Source: Mercenaria mercenaria
Taxonomy: Eukaryota; Mollusca; Bivalvia; Venerida; Veneridae
Direction: 5' to 3'
NCBI RefSeq assembly: GCF_021730395.1
Contig: NW_026463372.1
Location: 1 to 64,000, forward strand
DNA length: 64,000 nucleotides
Under the pieces are notes generated by a model that worked only from the letters and a program-made list of their open reading frames with translations, did not search any database and was not told the origin of the DNA. A program made the translations under genes and the position numbers. This document shows, one piece after another, positions 1-11,822 of this stretch (within the stretch, counting starts at the first letter, position 1; the number at the start of each line of letters is the position of its first letter).

Positions 1-363
1 TGTATGAAAGTTGGTCTGAATGTTCATCTTGATGATATCTAGGTTAAATTCGAAACTGGGTCACGTGCCGTCAAAACTAGGTCAGTAGGTCAAATTATAG
101 AAAAACCTTGTGACCTCTCTAAAGGCCATATTTTTCATGGGATCTGTATGAAAATTGGTCTGAATGTTTATCTTGATGATATCTAGGTCAAATTCGAAAC
201 AGGGTCATATGCGGTCAAAAACTAGGTCAGTAGGTCTAAAAATTGAAAAACCTTGTTACCTCTCTAGAGGCCATACTTGTGAATGGATCTCCATAAAAAT
301 TGGTCAGAATGTTCACCTTGATGATATCTAGGTCAAGTTTGAAATTGGGTCACGTGCTGTAAA

Positions 364-1972
364 CAAGAGGACCATGATGGTCCTGAATCGCTCACCTCTT
401 CCCACATGACCCAGTTTTGAGTATGACGTCGTTTTTTCTATTATTTGACATAGTGACCTAGTTTTTGAGCTCATGTGACCCAGTTTTGAACTTGACCTAG
501 ATATTATCAAGATAAAATTCTGACCAATTTTCATGAAGATCCATTAAAATATATGGTCTCTAAAGAGGTCACAAGGTTTTTCTATTATTTGACCTAATGA
601 CCTAGTTTTCGAAGGTACGTGACAATGTTTTGAACTTTATCTAGATATCATCAAGGTGAACATTCTGACCAATTTTCATGAAGATCCATTCAAGGGTATG
701 GCCTCTAGAGAGGTCACAAGGTTTTTCTGTTTCAAGACATACTGACCTAGTTTTTGATCGCAGTTGACCCAGTTTCAAACTATATATCATCAAGATAAAC
801 ATTCTGACCAACTTTCATACAGATCCCATGAAAAATATGGCCTCTAGAGAGGTCACGTTTTTTCATTATTTGACCTACTGACCTACTTTTTGACGGCATG
901 TGACCCACTTTCGAACTTGACCTAGATATCATCGAGATGAACATTCTGACCAATTTTTATGGAGATCCATTCACAAGTATGGCCTCTAGAGAGGTCACGA
1001 TGTTTTTCTATTTTTAGACCTACTGACCTAGTTTTTGACCGAACATGACCCTGTTTCGAACTTGACCTAGATATTATCAAGATGAACATTCAGACCAACA
1101 CTCATACAGATCCCATAAAAAATATGGCCTTTAGAGAGGTCACAAGGTTTTTCTATTATGTGACCTACTGACCTAGTTTTTGATGGCACGTGAACCAGTT
1201 TCGATCTTGACCTAGATATCATCAAGATGAACATTCAGACCAACTTTCATACAGATCCCATGAAAAATATGGCCTCTAGAGAGGTCACAAGGTTTTTCTA
1301 TTATTTGACCTACTGACCTAGTTTTTGATGTCACGTGACCGACTTTCAAACTTGACCTAGATATCATCAAGATGAACATTCTGACCAATTTTCATGAAGA
1401 TCTCATGAAATATATGGCCTCTAGAGAGGCACAATGTTTTTCTATTTTTAGACCTGCTGACCTAGTTTTTGACGGCACGTGACCCAGTTTCAAACTTGTC
1501 CTAGATATCATCAAGATGAACATTCAGACCAACTTTCATACAGATTCCATGAAAAATATGGCCTTTAGAGAGGTCACAAGGTTTTTCTATTATTTGACCT
1601 ACTGACCTAGTTTTTGAAGGCACGTGACCCAGTTTCGAACTTGACCTAGATATCATCAAGGTGAACATTCTGACCAATTTTCATGAAGATCTGGTGAAAT
1701 ATATGGCCTCTAGTGAGGTCACAATGTTTATCTATTTTTAGACCTACTGACCTAGTTTTTGATGGCACGTGACCCAGTTTCGAATTTGATCTAGATATCA
1801 TCAAGATGAACATTATGACCAACTTTCATAAAGATCCCACAAAAAATGTGACCTCTAGAGTGGTCACAAGCAAAAGTTTACGGACGGACGCATGGACGCA
1901 CGCACGGACGGACGGACGACGGACGCCACGTGATCACAAAAGCTCACCTTGTCACTTTGTGACAGGTGAGCT
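364..1972 (-). mobile_element. Family A element nested in the level-2 copy (level 3a)
   Basis: A complete minus-strand copy of about 1.6 kb. Its 3' hairpin (GGACCATGATGGTCC) is at 367-381 and its 5' end, a hairpin with arms AGCTCACC and GGTGAGCT, is at about 1939-1972, preceded on the element strand by a GGAC-rich microsatellite (1877-1922). It interrupts the outer unit inside an A-run: the outer sequence GTGC-GTCAAAAACTAGG is split, and no target duplication beyond the A/T run is visible. Confidence 0.85.
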
Positions 1973-2583
1973 AAAAACTAGGTCAGTAGGTCAAATAATA
2001 AAAAAACCTTGTGACCTCTCTAGAGGCCATACTTTTCATGGGATCTGTATGAAAGTTGATCTGAATGTTCATCTTGATGATATCTAGGTCAAGTTTGAAA
2101 CTGGGTCAACTTCGATCAAAAACTAGGTCAGTAGGTCTAAAATTATAAAAATCTTTTGACCTCTCTAGAGGCCATATTTTTCAATGGATCTTCATGAAAA
2201 TTGATCTGAATGTTCACCTTGATGATATCTAGGTCAGTTTCGAAACTGGGTCACGTGCGGTCAAAAACTAGGCCAGTAGGTATAAAAATAGAAAAACCTT
2301 GTGACCTCACTAGAGGCCACATTTTTCATGAGATCTTCATGAAAATTAGTGAGAATGTTCACCTTGATGATATCTAGGTAAAGTTCAAAACTGGGTCACA
2401 TACCTTCGAAAACTAGGTCTATAGGTCAAACAATAGAAAAACCTTGTGACCTCTCTAGAGACCATATTTTTCAATGGATCTTCATGAAAATTGGTCAGAA
2501 TTTTTATCTTGATAATATCTAGGTCAAGTTCCAAACTGGGTCACATGAGCTCAAAACCTAGGTCACTATGTCAAATAATAGAA

Positions 2584-4609
2584 CAAGAGGACCATGATGG
2601 TCCTGAATCGCTCACCTCTTCCCACATGGCCCAGTTTTGAGTATGACGTCGTTTTTTTTATTATTTGACATAGTGACCTAGCTTTTGAGCTCATGTGACC
2701 CAGTTTTGAACTTGACCTAGATATTATCAAGATAATAATTCTGACCAATTTTCATGAAGATCCATTGAAAAATAAGGTCTCTAGAGAGGTCACAAGGTTT
2801 TTCTATTATTTAACCTATTGACCTAGTTTTCTAAGGTACGTGACCCTGTTTTGAATTTTACCTAGATATCATCAAGGTAAACATTCTCACTAATTTTCAT
2901 GAAGATCTCATGTAAAATATGGCCTCTAGAAAGGTCACAAGGTTTTTCTATTTTTATACCTACTGGCCTAGTTTTTGACCGCACATGACCCAGTTTCGAA
3001 ACTGACCTAGATATCATCAAGGTGAACATTCAGATCAATTTTCATGAAGATCCATTGAAAAATATGGCCTCTAGAGAGGTCAAAAGATTTTTCTAATTTT
3101 AGACCTACTAACCTAGTTTTTGACCGCAGTTGACCCAGTTTCAAACTTGACCTAGATATCATCAAGATGAACATTCAGACCAACTTTCATAGAGATCCCA
3201 TGAAAAGTATGGCCTCTAGGGAGGTCACAAGGTTTTTTTATTATTTAACCTTCTGACCTAGTTTTTTAAGGCATGTGACCCAGTTTCAAACTTGTCCTAG
3301 ATATCATCAAGTTGAACATTCTGACCAATTTTCATGAAGATCGTTTCAAGGGTATGGCCTCTAGATAGGTCACAAGGTTTTTCTATTTCTGACACAGTTT
3401 TTGATCGCAGTTGACCCAGTTTCAAACTTAACCTATATATCATCAAGATAAACATTCAGACCAACTTTCATACAGATCCCATGAAAAATATGGCCTCTAG
3501 AGAGGTCACAACGTTTTTTCATTATTTGACCTACTGACCTACCTTTTGAGGGCACGTGACCAACTTTCGAACTTGATCTAGATATCATCAAGATGAACAT
3601 TCTGACCAATTTTTATGGAGATCCATTTAAAAGTATGGCCTCTAGAGAGGTTACAAGGTAATTCTAATTTTAGACCTACTGACCTAGTTTTTGATTGCAC
3701 GTGACCCAGTTTCGAACTTGACCTAGATAACATCAGGATGAACATTCAGACCAACTTTCATACAGATCCCATGAAAAATATGGCCTTTAGAGAGGTCACA
3801 ATGTTTTTCTATTATTTGACCTACTGACCTAGTTTTTGACGACACGTGACCCAGTTTCGAACTTGATCTAGATATCATCAAGGTGAACGGTCTGACCAAT
3901 TTTCATTAAGATCTCATGAAATATATGGCCTCTAGATAGGTCACAAGGTTTTTCTATTTTTAGACCTACTGACCTAATTTTTGATGGCACGTGACCCAGT
4001 TTCGAACTTGACCTAGATATCATCAGGATGAACATTCAGACCAACTTTCATACAGATCCCATGAAAAATATGGCCTTTAGAGAGGTCACAAGGTTTTTCT
4101 ATTATTTGACCTACTGACCTAGTTTTTGATGGCACGTGACCCAGTTTCGAACTTGACCTAGATATTATCAAGGTGAACGTTCTGACCAATTTTCATGAAG
4201 ATCTCATGAAATATATGGCCTCTAGAGAGGTCACAAGGTTTTTCTATTTTAAGACCTACTGACCTAGTTTTTGAAGGCACGTGACCCAGTTTCGAACTTG
4301 ACCTAGATATCATCAAGGTGAACATTCTGACCAATTTTCATGAAGATCTTGTTAAATATATGGCCTCTAGAGAGGTCACAAGGTTTTTCTATTTTTAGAC
4401 CTACTGACCTAGTTTTTGATGGCACGTGACCCAGTTTCAAACTTGACCTAGATATCATCAAGATAAACATTCTGACCAACTTTCATAAAGATCCCACAAA
4501 AAATGTGACCTCTAGAGTGGTCACAAGCAAAAAAAGTTTACGGATGGACGGACGGACGGATGCTGCGTGATCACAAAAGCTCACCTTGTCACTATGTGAC
4601 AGGTGAGCT
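2584..4609 (-). mobile_element. Family A element nested in the level-2 copy (level 3b)
   Basis: A second complete minus-strand copy, about 2.0 kb, with 3' hairpin at 2587-2601 and 5' hairpin ending at 4609. The outer element resumes at 4610 with AAAAACGACGTCATACTC, which at 27185-27205 in an uninterrupted copy follows AATAGAA directly. The insertion is therefore in an A-run, again without a clear duplication. The array holds about a dozen 145-bp units, longer than the copy at 364-1972. Confidence 0.85.
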
Positions 4610-4684
4610 AAAAAAACGACGTCATACTCAAAACTGAGTCATGTGGGAAGAGGTGAGCGATTCAGGACCATCATGGTCCTCTTG

Positions 4685-6047
4685 TTTCATTATTTGACCT
4701 ACTGACCTACTTTTTGAAGGCGCGTGACCCACTTTCGAACTTGATCTAGATATCATCAAGATGAACATTCTGACCAATTTTTATGGAGACCCATTCACAA
4801 GTATGGCCTGTAGAGAGGTCACAAGATTTTTCTATTTTTAGACCTACTGACCTAGTTTTTGACCGCACATGACCCTGTTTCGAACTTGACCTAGATATCA
4901 TCAAGATGAACATTCAGACCAACTTTCATGAAGATCCATTGAAAAATATGGCCTTTAGAGAGATCACAAGGTTTTTCTATTATTTGACCTACTGACCTAG
5001 TTTTTGATGGCACGTGACCCACTTTCGAACCTGACTTAGATATCATCAAGGTGAATGTTCTGACCAACTTCATGAAGATTTCATGAAATATATGGCCTCT
5101 AGAGAGGTCACAAGGTTTTTCTATTTTTAGACCTACTGACCTAGTTTTGGACCGCACGTGACCCAGTTTCGAACTTGACCTAGATATCATCAAGGTGAAC
5201 ATTCAGACCAACTTTCATACAGATCCCATGAAAAATATGGCCTTTAGAGAGGTCACAAGGTTTTTCTATTATTTGACCTACTGACCTAGTTTTTGAAGGC
5301 ACGTGACCCAGTTTCGAACTTGACCTAGATATCATCAAGTTGAACGTTCTGACCAATTTTCATGAAGATCTTGTGAAATATATGGCCTCAAGAAAGGTCA
5401 CAAGGTTTTTCTATTTTTAGACCTACTGACCTAGTTTTTGACCGCACGTGACCCAGTTTCGAACTTGACCTAGATATCATCAAGATGAACATTCAGACCA
5501 ACTTTCATACAGATCCCATGAAAAATATGGCCTTTAGAGAGGTCACAATGTTTTTCTATTATTTGACCTACTGACCTAGTTTTTGATGGCACGTGACCCA
5601 GTTTCGAACTTGACCTAGATATCATCAAGGTGAATGTTCTGACCAATTTTCATGAAGATCTTGTGAAATATATGGCCTCTAGAGAGGTCACAAGGTTTTT
5701 CTATTTTTAGATCTACTGAGCTAGTTTTTGAAGGCACGTGACCCAGTTTCGAATCTGACCTAGATATCATCAAGGTTAACATTCTGACCAATTTTCATGA
5801 AGATCCATTGAAAATTATGGCCTCTAGAGAGGTCACAAGTTTTTTCTATTTTTAGACCTACTGACCTAGTTTTTGACGGCACGTGACCCAGTTTCAAACT
5901 TAACCTTGAATTTACCAAGATGAACATTCTGACCATTTTCATAAATGTGACCTCTAGAGATGTCACAAGGTAAAGTTTACGCACGCAAGGACGACGGACG
6001 CTGCGCGATCACAAAAGCTCACGTTGTCACTTCGTGACAGGTGAGCT
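4685..6047 (-). mobile_element. Family A element, outermost level, 5' portion
   Basis: Minus-oriented 145-bp units continue from the insertion edge at 4685 to the 5' hairpin (arms AGCTCACG and GTGAGCT) ending at 6047. The other portion of this element must lie left of the window, on the far side of the plus-oriented copy. The insertion point of that copy is a T-run before CATTATTTGACC. A GGAC-rich microsatellite is at 5980-6000. Confidence 0.75.
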
Positions 6048-7011
6048 AAAAATAATGCATTACTAATGCATTAGGATTACTACAACCCTGCTTTATTGAT
6101 TGTTCAAATCAATGTAATAGCATAAATGAAATTTCAGATCAGTATCTTCATTAGTTACGGAGATATACCCATTTTTGTTTGAAATAAAGGGAGGTAATTT
6201 GACAGAAAATCAGTCCAAAGTTATCTACCCTGATTGTCTCAGTCGAACTAATGACAATAATGAAATTTCAAATGAGTCCTACAAGTACTTACTGATATAA
6301 ATCCATTGTGATTAAAATCAGGGGAGGTAATCAGATATAAAATAACTCCGGAACCTATGATTAGTTCTGACACATACATCATGGAATCCAAGATTGATTG
6401 TTGTTGAAAATATTTTGCAAGTTTGTATAAAATCAAACCATAAAAGAAGTCTCTATATGGCTGCAAAAGTCTTTATAGCAAATTTTGGACCTTTAAGGGG
6501 CCATCACTCTGGAACACACGGTGGGATCTCGCCAGGAATCAAGATATTATTCCAATACAAGTTGTGTGCAAGTTTGACTAAAGTTGATTGCAAAATGTTG
6601 TCTCTATTGTGTTCACAAGCCAAAAATTTTGGCCCTTTAAGGGGCCATAACTCTGGAACTCATGAAGGGATCTGGCCAGTTTTCGAAAAGAACCCAGATA
6701 TCATGCCAATACAAGTTGTGTGCAAGTTTTATTAAATTTGATTGCAAAATGTTGTATCCATCATGTTCACAAGCCAAAATATAGCAAAACTATGGCCCTT
6801 TAAGGGGCCATAACTCTGGAACACATAATGGGATCTGGCCAGTTTTCAAAAGGAACTGAGATATTATTCCCATACAAGTTGTGTGCTAGTTTGATTAAAA
6901 TCAAAAACAAAATGCGGTCTCTATTGTGTTCACAAGGAAATTGTGAACGGAGGGACGACGGACGAAGGGCAATCACAAAAGCTCACCCTGTCACTATGTG
7001 ACAGGTGAGGT
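6048..7011 (-). mobile_element. Family B tandem-core element, minus, 3' portion truncated
   Basis: Units carrying GGCCATAACTCTGGAAC and ATACAAGTTGTGTGCAAG recur at about 6480, 6640 and 6790. They match, on the opposite strand, the family B copies at 27418-28754 and 39898-41325. The 5' hairpin (GCTCACCC, TGTGACAGGTGAG) closes the element at 7011 and is preceded by a GGAC microsatellite at about 6950. The segment 6110-6310 matches the single-copy 3' region of the copy at 40920-41110. The 3' hairpin itself is missing at the junction with family A. Confidence 0.7.
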
Positions 7012-7690
7012 AATTAAAAGGGGGCATAATTCATGAACAAGAAGTTGCGTTCAATAAACGCTTGATGCCCCCGGTGGCATCCTTGTCGATACAAAGCAAC
7101 CTAAGTCCAAAACGAGGTCAAATTCAAGGTCAAACTGAGGTCAGGTGATGTGTGAAGATGAGGAATGGTCACAGGTTACATCTGCATTAGTATGAAGTCA
7201 TTCTAGTAAAGGGTATTGATGCTAGATGAAACGGTCCCATTTGGTTAACCTCATACGAACGGACGAACGAATGAACGGACAGGACAATCACTTTATGCCT
7301 CCCGCATCAGTAGATGCCGGGGGCATAAAAACTGGTTCTGGAGTTATGGACCTTGTGTCATATGATGTGGGTGATGATGCTGAACAACTATTTTAAGTTT
7401 GAATCAAATCCATTTAGTAATAACTGAGATAGAGTGAAAGTGCACCAAAACTTTAACCTGAAATTCTAAGTCAAAAGGGGTATAACTCAGGAAATATTGA
7501 TGTGAGAGTAATGGCCCTTGTGCCATATGATGTGGGTGATGATGAGGAATAACTATTTTAAGTTTGAAACAAATCCATCTAGTAATTACAGAGATAAAGA
7601 GAAAGTGCATCAAAACTTTAACCGAAGTGCGGACGCGGAAGGACGCCGACGCCGGGTCGAGTAGGACAGCTTTCCATACTTCATATAGTC
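7012..7690 (-). mobile_element. Family D tandem-core element, minus, interrupted by family C
   Basis: Two diverged units (GGGTATAACTCAGG, GTGCACCAAAACTTTAACC) match the opposite strand of the copy at 38203-39719. A G/C-rich stretch at 7625-7660 (GACGCCGACGCCGGGTCGAG) corresponds to the microsatellite next to the 5' end, and a hairpin-like 5' end lies near 7665-7690. The family C element (7038-7329) sits in an A-run of a unit: the parts before and after join as GGGGCATAATTCATGAA / AAACTGG, as seen uninterrupted near 38545-38575. The 3' end is truncated. Confidence 0.65.
7038..7329 (-). mobile_element. Family C short element nested in family D
   Basis: About 290 bp. On the minus strand it begins with a hairpin (TTTATGCCCCCGGCATC pairing with GATGCGGGAGGCATAAA), then a GTCCGTTC-type microsatellite. 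It ends with a hairpin (GCGTT/AACGC) followed by AACTTCTTG next to TT. It has the same terminal plan as the longer families but essentially no tandem core, so it may show the minimal mobile unit. Confidence 0.6.
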
Positions 7691-8431
7691 AAACTAAACA
7701 TGTTGTTTATTAAGGTTTTAAGTTTAAGAGGTGAAGGTCATATGAGGGTCAAGTTCATTTATATAAAAGTCAATTTGTAGGTCTTGCCACAAGGGTTGTT
7801 GAGTGCGAGTATGAACTTTTGGTCATCAATGTGGGCTGTAGCCGAAACAGTAAAGTCTGGTTCACCAAAATGTTGTTTTTCAAGGTTTTAAATTTGAAGA
7901 TGATGGTCATATGAGGGTCAAGGTCATTTATTTTAGGTCAGTTTGTAGGTCTTGCCACAATGTTTGATGAGTTTGAGTATTAACTAAATTTGGTCATTTA
8001 TGTGGGCTGTAGTATAAGGACCATAAAATGTTGTTTTTTAAGGTTTTCAGTTTGGAGGTGTAGGTCAAATGAGGATCAAGGTCATCTATATATAGGTACA
8101 TGTAAGTTTGTGGTCATTGATTGTTTGTTTTGGGTTGAATGCCGTTTCTCAACAGTATTTCAGTCATGTAACGGCAGGCAGTTAACCTAGCCAGTGTTCC
8201 TGGATTCTGTACCAGTACAAACCTGTTCTCCGCAAGTAACTGCCAACTTCCCCACATGAATCAGAGGTGGAGGAAAGTTTGTGGTCTTGCCATAAGGATT
8301 GTTCAGTGTGAGTATGAACTAAATTGGATCATTAAGAACTAAATTGGATCATTGAAGTGGGCTGTAAGCAAAAACGTAAAACCTGACAGACGGACAGACA
8401 GTTCAATCGCTGTATGCCTGGGGCCATAAAG
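7691..8431 (-). mobile_element. Family O tandem-core element, minus
   Basis: About four diverged units of roughly 165 bp share GTAGGTCTTGCCACAA, ATGAGGGTCAAGGTCAT and GTGGGCTGTAG. At the right end GACAGACGGACAGACAG and CTGGGGCCATAAAGAC resemble the 5' microsatellite and hairpin of the other families read on the minus strand. The limits are approximate and the 3' end is not resolved. Confidence 0.5.
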
Positions 8432-8759
8432 ACACAATGGTTCAAATGGTACATCATACTAAGGCAACTCTATTACATGACAGCTGATAATGCAGGATTA
8501 TTTGTACACAGGAGGGCCCTATAGGCCCTGTATCGTTATCCGACCTAGTTCTTACCCAAGATTACCTAGTATCTAATTTTGCCTAGATTTCACAGAGACA
8601 AACATTCCTACCAAGTCTCATGAAGATCAGGTAGAAAATGTAGCCTTTTGAGTGTTAACAATGACTTTCTATGATTTGACCTAGATAATCCACAATTGAC
8701 TTTGACCTAGATTTTATAAAGACAAACATTCTGACCCAGTTTTATGAAAATCAAACAGA

Positions 8760-9988
8760 CAAGAGCTGTCTGATGACAGCGCGCTCGACTATTCGAAGAA
8801 TTGATTGAAGAATGGGGTCAAAATATTTCCACAGATATTCAGACAAAAGAAATAAATAGATTAGACAAACAATGTTCCTGTATTTCTTTGATTTCGATAA
8901 GTTTTGCACTAAATGGCAATGTATGAACCAATTTCAAAGTCCAAAAAGGGCCATAATTCAGTCAAAATAGTACTCTTGCCTACAGATGGAAATCATAATG
9001 ATAAACAAGTGTTCAAAGTTTAAAAGCCATATGTCAAATAGTTTTGACAAAACGTGGACTTGTATGAAAACAGAACCAATTTCAAAGTCCAAAAATGGCC
9101 ATAATTCAGCCAAAATAGATGACAGAGTTATGTACTCTTTCCCACAGATAGAGACTACCGGTATTATACTAAACAAGTGATAAAAGTTTCAAAGCCATAT
9201 GTCAAACACTTTACAAAAAATATGAACTGGTACGAAAAACTTAACCAAGATTTCTAAGTCAAAAAGGGCCATAATTCAGCCAAAATCCAAGATGGAGTTA
9301 TGTACTCTTGCCTATAACTGGATATGGTGATGGTAAACAGGTGTTGAAAGTTTCAAAGCTTTATCTCAAAAGACTTTGTTAAAATATGAACTGGTACGAA
9401 ATATTAACCCAGATTTCTAAGTCAAAAAGGGCCATAATTCAGCAAAAATCCTTGATGGTGTTATGTGCTCTTGCCTATAACTGGACATGGTGATGGTAAA
9501 CAAGTGTTGAAAGTTTCAAAGCTTTATCTCAAAAGACTTTGTCAAAATACAAACTGGTACGAAAAACTTAACCAAGATTTCTAAGTCGAAAGGGGCCATA
9601 ATTCAGCCAAAATCCTTGATGGAGTTATGCACTCTTGCCTATAACTGGCCATGGTGATGGTAAACAAGTGTTGAAAGTTTCAAAGCTTTATCTTGAAAGA
9701 CTTTGTCAAAATATGAACTGGTACGAAAAACTTAACCACGATTTCTAAGTCGAAAGGGGCCATAATTCAGCCAAAATCCTTGATGGAGTTATGTGCTCTT
9801 GCCTATAACTGGTCATGGTGGTGGTAAACAAGTGTTGAAAGTTTCAAAGCTTTATCTCAAAAGACTTTGTCAAAATGTGGACTGGTACGAAAAACTTAAC
9901 CAAAGTGTGACGCCGACGCTGACGCCGACACCGACGCCGACGCCGTGGTGAGTAGGATAGCTCTACTTATTCTTCGAATAGTCGAGCT
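8760..9988 (-). mobile_element. Family E tandem-core element nested in family F
   Basis: A complete minus copy. The 3' hairpin and terminal CTCTTG (reverse of CAAGAGCTGTC...GACAGC) are at 8760-8782. About six units of roughly 165 bp carry AAAAGGGCCATAATTCAG and GTTGAAAGTTTCAAAGC. A (GACGCC)n tract is at about 9911-9946, and the 5' hairpin TAGCTCGACTATTCGAAGAA / GTCGAGCT ends at 9988. It interrupts a family F unit inside an A-run (AAACAGA / AAAAATGTGGCC). Confidence 0.8.
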
Positions 9989-10564
9989 AAAAATGTGGCC
10001 TATAAGAAGGTTTTTCTATGGTTCGACCTAGTGAAGGTAAATCAGTTTTAAACCTGACTTAGATTTCAAGCAACAAACATTCTGACAGAGTTTTATGAAG
10101 ATCAAAAAGTAAATGTGGTGGCCATAATGTGAATAATATTTTCTTGATATGACCTTGTGACCTAGGATAAGATCTTTGGTAACCAAGTTTTGAACTTGAC
10201 CTAGATTTTATAAAGACAAACATTCTCTAGAATGTTAACAAACTTTTCCTTTGATTGATCTAATGACCTAGTTTTTTGATCCAACATGACCCAGATTTTA
10301 ACTTGACCTAGAGGTCACCAAGGCAAACACTCTGAACAATTCTCACGAGTTTCAAACTTAAAATGAGGTCTCTAGAGTGTTAACCAGATTTTCATTTGAT
10401 CTGGCCTAGTGACCTAGCTTTTGACCTCATATGACCAAATTTTGAACTTTACCTAAAGATCATCAAACATTCTGACTAAGTTTCATGAAGATAGGTTTAT
10501 AAATGTGGCCTCTAGAGTGTTAACAAAGTTTCCTTTGATTTGACCGGGTGACCTAGTTTTTGAC

Positions 10565-11633
10565 TAGGGATGGGAACGAATATTCGGATATTCGAAAATC
10601 GGCCGAATATTCGAATATGAATATCAAATTCGAATATTCATAAATTAATGTATACTGAGTATAGTTTATTTGTGGCAATATAAGCATGCTATTTTTTTCA
10701 GAATAAAACCGTTTGTTCTGACGTATTTTTTATCATATATCAAATTAATAAAGATGTCCAGTTAACAAGAAAAATGCAATGCATAATTGGCAGGGGCTAC
10801 CGTTGCAGATTAACAGTTTGCAACAGGTGTAAATGTGATACATGTCAAAAATTGTCCAATTAACAAGAAAATTGCAATGCATAATTGACAGGGGTCATCG
10901 TCACGGATTAACAGTTTGCACCAGGTGTAAATGTGATATCTTTTTATCTTTTGTTATTTTTTATTGGCGCCTTTTTTATGTAACAAATTATAGAATTTCT
11001 TTTTTTTTTTTTTTTTGAAAACAATACCAAACTTGTAGATATTGGCGTTCTTTTTGCAAAATTTTGTAAGAGATTTCATACCGTCCACAGAATTGATTTT
11101 CATCCACAGCGCCCGGGCAATCGGCCATATTTGAAATAAATTTTGAAGTAGTTTATAATAAAATCAAGAAATAATATATGATCATGTTGAAGGAGGTTTA
11201 AGTCTGCCTTCGTTAAGTTTGTCGGCTTTTTACACGCCAATAGAAAATTTTCAAAATGGCGGTGGTAATACAACAGCGCAACATGTGCTTAAATTGGACG
11301 ACCTGCTATTTTTAGATAAAGTTGCGAATCGATTTGAATGCTTCTTCTAAAAATCTGAATAATGAATATGTTTATGATTATACTGACAGAATCGTGAAAT
11401 AAAACACTAGGGTCGGCGGGTCTAACTAGGTATGGTCGGGTTACCCGAAACAAACATTTTAGGCCTTTTTACGTACGATGATTAACGTTTTAAACAGTGG
11501 AATATATTTTGTATATGTCAATCACTTAATAAGAATTTAAAAATTCCATTAAAACATGCCGAATATTGGAATATATTCGAATATGGCAAACCGAATATTC
11601 GAATATTGATTTCAGTATTCGTTCCCATCCCTA
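10565..11633. mobile_element. Non-autonomous hAT-superfamily element (1069 bp)
   Basis: The ends are TAGGGATGGGAACGAATATT and the matching inverted sequence ending CATCCCTA. The 8-bp direct repeat TTTTTGAC flanks it (10557-10564 and 11634-11641). An 8-bp duplication with a TAGGGATGGG-type terminus is the hallmark of hAT elements. The ends are rich in GAATATTCG palindromes. Inside, a block of about 90 bp is duplicated (about 10755-10845 and 10850-10940, both with AACAGTTTGCA and CAGGTGTAAATGTGAT). No transposase frame is present, so it needs a transposase in trans. Confidence 0.85.
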
Positions 11634-11822
11634 TTTTTGACCTTTCATGACCCAGATTCCAACTTTACCTAGAGACCATCGTCACAAACATTCTGACCAA
11701 CATGACCAAGTTTCATAAAGATTGGGTCAACATTGTGGCCTCTAGAGTGTTAACAAGGCATGTGTTGATGGACGACAACGGAAGCCAGAAAATAATCGGT
11801 CACAATAGCTCAAGAGCTATAA

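Larger units (their letters stand above)
1..4684 (+). mobile_element. Family A tandem-core element, plus orientation, 5' end outside the window (nesting level 2)
   Basis: This is an array of diverged units of about 145 bp recognisable by GATATCTAGGTCAAGTTC, CTGGGTCACGTGC and CTAGGTCAGTAGGTC. It ends with a small hairpin (GGACCATCATGGTCC) followed by TCTTG at 4684, the same 3' end as the complete copy at 25644-27258. Two minus-strand copies of the same family (364-1972 and 2584-4609) sit inside it and account for most of its length. Its own 5' hairpin lies left of the window. No coding capacity is seen; short open frames in the array are by-products of the repeat. Confidence 0.85.
8512..11822 (-). 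mobile_element. Family F tandem-core element, minus, carrying two later insertions
   Basis: Degenerate units around GACCTAGATTTTATAAAGAC, AACATTCTGACC and GGCCTCTAGAGTGTTAAC occupy 8540-8759, 9989-10564 and 11634-11790. They are distant relatives of family A. The left end (GGGCCCTATAGGCCCTG, 8517-8533) looks like the 3' hairpin and the right end (TAGCTCAAGAGCTATA, about 11807-11822) like the 5' hairpin. A family E element and a hAT-type element are inserted inside, so F is older than both. Confidence 0.65.

Noticed and set aside
4891-5202. Open frames such as those repeating SRSSSKLGHV
   Set aside because: They follow the family A repeat unit and recur wherever the array does; no independent coding signal.
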